Origin: an uncultured Bacteroides sp. | GTDB lineage: Bacteria; Bacteroidota; Bacteroidia; Bacteroidales; Bacteroidaceae | Assembly: GCF_902491285.1 (NCBI RefSeq) | Contig: NZ_CABUHK010000003.1 | Location: 62,001-126,000, forward strand | Length of the DNA: 64,000 bases | Reading direction: 5' to 3' | Shown here: positions 61,197 through 64,000 of the stretch, piece after piece | How positions within the stretch are numbered: the first letter of the stretch is position 1 | Layout of the letters: each line of letters begins with the position of its first letter | Notes under the pieces: model-generated | What the model saw: the letters and a program-made list of their open reading frames with translations, nothing else | Database searches by the model: none | What the model was told of the DNA's origin: nothing | Made by a program: the position numbers and the translations under genes

Positions 61197-61832
61197 TTAT
61201 TTTCTGCCAAAATCCGCCGGAATCTCCCCCCATTCTTTCGTTTCCCATTTCAAGATACGTGTGGTGTAGGTATTCTCCCTCAGCCACTTTTCCGCCCGTT
61301 CTATCAGCAGGAACAATTCTTCGGTTTCTTCGGTACGGGGAAGTTTGGTCTTGCATTTTTTCTGGCGTACCCAACTGATGGCATTGACGCTGTCGCTATA
61401 AATAGGCATATCGAATCCTTTTTGTTTCAATAGCGCCAGTCCGTGCACGATGGCCAGGAACTCACCGATATTGTTCGTCCCTTTCATCGGTCCGAAGTGG
61501 AAGATTTGCTGCCGGCTGGCAATGTGTACCCCACGATATTCCATGGGGCCGGGATTGCCGCTGCAAGCAGCGTCGACTGCCAGGCTGTTGTCAATCACGC
61601 AAGCAGGCAATGTGTCCGGAGAAGCTTTTGTTCCGCTTGGTTTAGCTTTCGCGTTTTTGCCGATATAGGCGTAGGGAGACATGGTGAGTGCCCGCTCGGC
61701 TTCTTCGCGAGTATCGAATGATTTGTATTTGGCGGCTTCGTATCCTTTGATTTGAAGCTGGCAATCCGTCCAGGAGGTGTAAATTCCGGGCGTGACGCCT
61801 TCCCATACTACGTAGAATTTCTGTTTAGCCAT
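61197..61832 (-). CDS. Viroplasmin-RNase H type I fusion
   Basis: A 211-residue protein. Residues 1-50 are the caulimovirus viroplasmin-like domain (KFYVVWEGVTPGIYTSW) that binds RNA-DNA hybrids, as in eukaryotic RNase H1. The remainder is an RNase H fold beginning VDAACSGNPGPMEYRG with the first catalytic Asp, then NNIGEFLAIVHGL (Glu) and YSDSVNAISW (Asp). It removes RNA from RNA-DNA hybrids in the cytoplasm. Length and layout are typical for Bacteroides. Confidence 0.93.
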   Translation of the reverse strand: MAKQKFYVVWEGVTPGIYTSWTDCQLQIKGYEAAKYKSFDTREEAERALTMSPYAYIGKNAKAKPSGTKASPDTLPACVIDNSLAVDAACSGNPGPMEYRGVHIASRQQIFHFGPMKGTNNIGEFLAIVHGLALLKQKGFDMPIYSDSVNAISWVRQKKCKTKLPRTEETEELFLLIERAEKWLRENTYTTRILKWETKEWGEIPADFGRK

Positions 61833-61881
61833 TTTTTGACGATGAATTAAATAGGGTCAATGAATTGACGGTGCGAAGGTA

Positions 61882-61912
61882 CAAATATATTCTCTAACTG
61901 AACAAGTTAGAG
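61882..61912. promoter_or_regulatory. Divergent control region: -7 box and CTCTAACT dyad
   Basis: The minus strand has TATATTTG (61882-61889) ahead of the RNase H gene. Next to it is a perfect dyad CTCTAACT-GAACA-AGTTAGAG (61892-61912), about 60 bases before the nitroreductase ATG. Its place between divergent genes suggests an operator. Confidence 0.45.
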
Positions 61913-61971
61913 GCGCTACTTGTTATAAAAAAAAGAGAGTTTAAGAATATGAACTAAAGAAAGGAGCTATC

Positions 61972-62574
61972 ATGGAAAAATCTTTTAGCGAGGCTTTAAA
62001 ACAACGTCGGACTTACTATTCAATTACTAATCAGTCGCCTATACCGGATCAGGAGATAGAGTGTATCATCAATATGACAGTGCGCCACGTGCCGTCGGCA
62101 TTCAATTCACAGACTACACGCGTAGTCTTGCTGTTGGGAGAATCTCACAAGAAATTGTGGCAGATTGTAAAGGATGCGTTGAAGAAGATTGTGCCGGCCG
62201 AGGCTTTCGTAAAGACAGAAGAGAAAATAGATAATTCATTTGCCTGCGGGTATGGAACCGTTTTGTTCTTTGAAGACCAGAAAGCGGTCAAAGGACTTCA
62301 GGAGGCTTTCCCGTCTTATCAGGAAAACTTTCCGGGATGGTCATTGCAGACTTCGGCAATGCATCAACTCGCTATATGGGTAATGCTCGAAGATGTAGGT
62401 TTCGGAGCGTCGCTGCAACATTATAATCCGTTGATTGACGAAGAAGTGCGCCGCGCATGGAATTTGCCGGAACACTGGCATTTAATTGCGGAAATGCCGT
62501 TCGGGCTTCCTACCGCCCAACCGGGGGAAAAAGAATTCCAGCCGTTGGAAGAACGGGTGAAAGTTTTCAAATAA
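61972..62574 (+). CDS. Nitroreductase family protein
   Basis: A 200-residue FMN-dependent oxidoreductase of the nitroreductase fold. The start (SFSEALKQRRTYYSI) has the Arg that binds FMN phosphate, and the family's SAFNSQTTRVV and DVGFGASLQHYNPL blocks follow. Relatives reduce nitro-aromatics or quinones with NAD(P)H; the native substrate is unknown. It precedes aroK by 40 bases, most of which are a perfect hairpin. Confidence 0.88.
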   Translation: MEKSFSEALKQRRTYYSITNQSPIPDQEIECIINMTVRHVPSAFNSQTTRVVLLLGESHKKLWQIVKDALKKIVPAEAFVKTEEKIDNSFACGYGTVLFFEDQKAVKGLQEAFPSYQENFPGWSLQTSAMHQLAIWVMLEDVGFGASLQHYNPLIDEEVRRAWNLPEHWHLIAEMPFGLPTAQPGEKEFQPLEERVKVFK

Positions 62575-62580
62575 TGAATT

Positions 62581-62614
62581 AAATGACTAATTTTGTGAGC
62601 AAAATTAGTCATTT
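62581..62614. promoter_or_regulatory. Perfect 15-base hairpin with a TAATTTTG box, touching the aroK start
   Basis: AAATGACTAATTTTG (62581-62595), loop TGAG, and CAAAATTAGTCATTT (62600-62614) pair without mismatch. The aroK ATG begins at 62615. The left arm contains TAATTTTG, a -7 consensus match at 62588-62595, and by symmetry the right arm contains the same box on the minus strand. It may be an operator over a promoter, or a hairpin covering the start in transcripts from the nitroreductase gene. Confidence 0.8.
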
Positions 62615-63142
62615 ATGGTTCGTATCTTCCTTACCGGCTATATGGGTGCCGGAAAAACGACGTTGGGCAAGGCTTTTGCCCGTAAGATGAATGTACCGTT
62701 CATTGATTTGGACTGGTATATCGAAGAGCGTTTTCACAGAACTGTTGGAGAATTATTCACCGAACGGGGCGAAACAGGATTCAGGGAACTGGAAAGGAGC
62801 ATGCTCCATGAAGTAGCCGAGTTTGAGAATGTGGTAATTTCTACGGGAGGTGGAGCGCCTTGTTTTTTTGATAACATGGAATTTATGAACCGGGTGGGGA
62901 AGACGGTTTTCCTTGATGTGCATCCCGATGTGTTGTTCAGGCGCTTGCGTGTAGCCAAACAGCAACGTCCCATTCTTCAGGGAAAAGAGGATGACGAACT
63001 GAAAGCGTTCATTGTGCAGGCGTTGGAGAAACGCGCTCCTTTCTATACTCAGGCACAGTATGTCTTCAATGCCGACGAATTGGAAGACCGTTGGCAGATT
63101 GCCGCTTCCGTTCAGCGTTTGCAACAACTTCTCGGATTATAA
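62615..63142 (+). CDS. aroK: Shikimate kinase
   Basis: A 175-residue kinase that phosphorylates shikimate at O3 in aromatic amino acid synthesis. Walker A is GYMGAGKTTLG (8-18), the shikimate-binding DLDWYIEER and the GGG in STGGGAPC are present, and RPILQG lies in the lid region. Length is standard. Transcription is either from the box in the preceding hairpin, giving a leader of only about 15 bases, or by read-through from the nitroreductase gene. Confidence 0.95.
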   Translation: MVRIFLTGYMGAGKTTLGKAFARKMNVPFIDLDWYIEERFHRTVGELFTERGETGFRELERSMLHEVAEFENVVISTGGGAPCFFDNMEFMNRVGKTVFLDVHPDVLFRRLRVAKQQRPILQGKEDDELKAFIVQALEKRAPFYTQAQYVFNADELEDRWQIAASVQRLQQLLGL

Positions 63143-63164
63143 AAATAGAATTTTTGCATAATTA

Positions 63165-63247
63165 CAGGCACGGATTACGCGGATTTCACGGTTCCTCTAA
63201 ATATATGTATTGTAGAGCGACAGTGTAATCTGTGTAATCCGTGCCTG
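63165..63247. repeat. Interrupted 25-bp inverted repeat, REP-like
   Basis: The left arm (63165-63189, starting CAGGCACGGATTAC) and right arm (63223-63247, ending GTAATCCGTGCCTG) match at 22 of 25 positions around a 33-base spacer. CACGGATTACACGGATT-type sequences are a familiar dispersed intergenic repeat in Bacteroides. It probably ends the aroK transcript as a large hairpin. Confidence 0.8.
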
Positions 63248-63284
63248 AATCGTGTATCAGACTTTATCTTTTTTGATTCTCTTT

Positions 63285-63315
63285 TTTGTTCATTCGGTCA
63301 ATATTTGTACCTTGG
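63285..63315 (+). promoter_or_regulatory. Candidate promoter for the right-edge gene
   Basis: TTTG (63285-63288), 19 bases, then TACCTTGG (63308-63315) approximates the -33/-7 layout, 50 bases before the ATG at 63365. Confidence 0.45.
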
Positions 63316-63364
63316 CGCTCGTTACGAGATTTATAATATAAAAACAAGGTAAAAAACCTACATC

Positions 63365-64000
63365 ATGGAAACATTAAAAGAGAATTTTGAGAGATTATCT
63401 GCTAAAATTAAGACTTCAGGAAAACCTGCTGCGGCATGGTTCCCGCAATACACGACGACTTCATTATTGAATGCTGAAAACTGGTGGGAGGCATTGGCTG
63501 TGTGCGAATATGCTTTGGATACCCGGGAAGACGAGAAACTGACGGAAGATTTCTTTGAACTGATATTCAGTGCGTTCGACTGTAATGTCGAGGTCGATCT
63601 CAACGAAGAAGAATATGAATTCTGGTGGGAGAAGGTGATGCAGGTATGCGACCGTGTGGCTGTATTCAGCGGTGCGGGGTGGGCACAGAAAGGTGCCCAG
63701 TATTCCGAAGCCCGCTGCGGAAAACGTGATATGAGTTATTTGTTCCCATTCTACGAAAAAGCTGCCGATATGGGGTGGGCGGAAGCGGAAGCGACCGTTG
63801 CTTATTGGAAATTTATGGGATTTTATTGCGAACAGGATAAGGAAGAAGGTGAACGTCGTTTTGCGGCTCTTTCTTCTCCCGAAGCTCTGTTGTGGGGAAA
63901 ACATTATCGTGCTTTTGCCGAGGAATTTACAGGCAATAAAGAGAAAGCGTTGCAGATACGTCAGGAATTGTTGGACGAGCTGCCCGAAGGACATCGTTTG
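63365..64000 (+). CDS. SEL1/TPR-like helical repeat protein, partial at right edge
   Basis: The ATG at 63365 opens a frame of 212 codons still open at the window end, beginning METLKENFERLSAKIK. The protein is helical, Trp-, Ala- and Glu-rich and acidic, without signal peptide. Stretches such as YEKAADMGWAEAEATVAYW resemble SEL1-type repeats, which mediate protein contacts. I do not recognise a specific function. The opposite strand in this stretch also shows long open frames, which are shadows of this gene. Confidence 0.75.
   Translation, partial: METLKENFERLSAKIKTSGKPAAAWFPQYTTTSLLNAENWWEALAVCEYALDTREDEKLTEDFFELIFSAFDCNVEVDLNEEEYEFWWEKVMQVCDRVAVFSGAGWAQKGAQYSEARCGKRDMSYLFPFYEKAADMGWAEAEATVAYWKFMGFYCEQDKEEGERRFAALSSPEALLWGKHYRAFAEEFTGNKEKALQIRQELLDELPEGHRL

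Noticed and set aside
63464..63994. Long antisense frames at the right edge
   Set aside because: The plus-strand frame from 63365 is continuous, starts after a promoter-like sequence and has a plausible helical-repeat composition.

Overview
The window is chromosomal DNA of a gut Bacteroides, most likely from the B. thetaiotaomicron/ovatus/xylanisolvens group. The evidence is many TAnnTTTG -7 promoter boxes, secreted and lipoprotein glycan-degrading enzymes, a serine-type sulfatase of the kind matured by an anaerobic maturase, HU-HIG and VapE-type proteins, and a gene order that, from memory, resembles the B. thetaiotaomicron stretch running from the GH88/sulfatase/PL8 genes (BT3348-BT3350) into the lipooligosaccharide (LOS) locus (about BT3362-BT3380). 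I found no rRNA, tRNA, CRISPR array or intact insertion sequence.

Layout. (1) 1-13.4 kb is a glycan-degradation region. It has two unrelated GH3 glycosidases, an M60-type zinc peptidase, a small secreted peptide, and a three-gene glycosaminoglycan module (GH88 unsaturated glucuronyl hydrolase, Ser-type sulfatase, PL8 lyase) that together would depolymerise chondroitin/dermatan sulfate or hyaluronan. (2) 13.4-27.2 kb is housekeeping: cysS, a HAD phosphatase, a SNF2 helicase, an mnmA paralogue carrying an in-frame minisatellite, a GH3-auxin-type adenylating enzyme, pfkA, the acpP-fabF-rnc operon, purN and pdxB. (3) 27.3-50.2 kb is an AT-rich surface-glycan locus. It holds at least eight glycosyltransferases or glycosyltransferase-like membrane proteins, an LPS kinase, a UDP-GalNAcA-type dehydrogenase/epimerase pair, galactofuranose genes (glf plus a Galf transferase), and a CDP-3,6-dideoxyhexose set (rfbH, rfbF, rfbG and a reductase). 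It also has a GtrA/GtrB-like pair, a thiamine-pyrophosphate enzyme and one membrane gene interrupted by a stop codon. No recognisable Wzx or Wzy is present, which fits stepwise LOS assembly. (4) 50.2-54.2 kb holds an HU-HIG DNA-binding protein, a tiny membrane peptide and a primase/VapE-type helicase protein, then an ATPase remnant. Copies of the decamer TATGAGAAAT, including two 40-bp palindromic elements, surround the HU-HIG gene. (5) 54.2-61.1 kb is an envelope cluster: an MsbA-like ABC exporter, an LtaS-like sulfatase-fold transferase, a second GtrA/GtrB pair and an ArnT-like transferase. (6) 61.2-64 kb holds viroplasmin-RNase H, a nitroreductase, aroK behind a perfect hairpin, and a gene running off the right edge.

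The most unusual points are the TATGAGAAAT sites around the HU-HIG/primase module, the 21-bp repeat inside mnmA, the aroK hairpin that contains a promoter box, and the TPP enzyme in a CDP-dideoxysugar locus, which suggests a branched sugar. All function calls are from reading the sequence; no database search was run.
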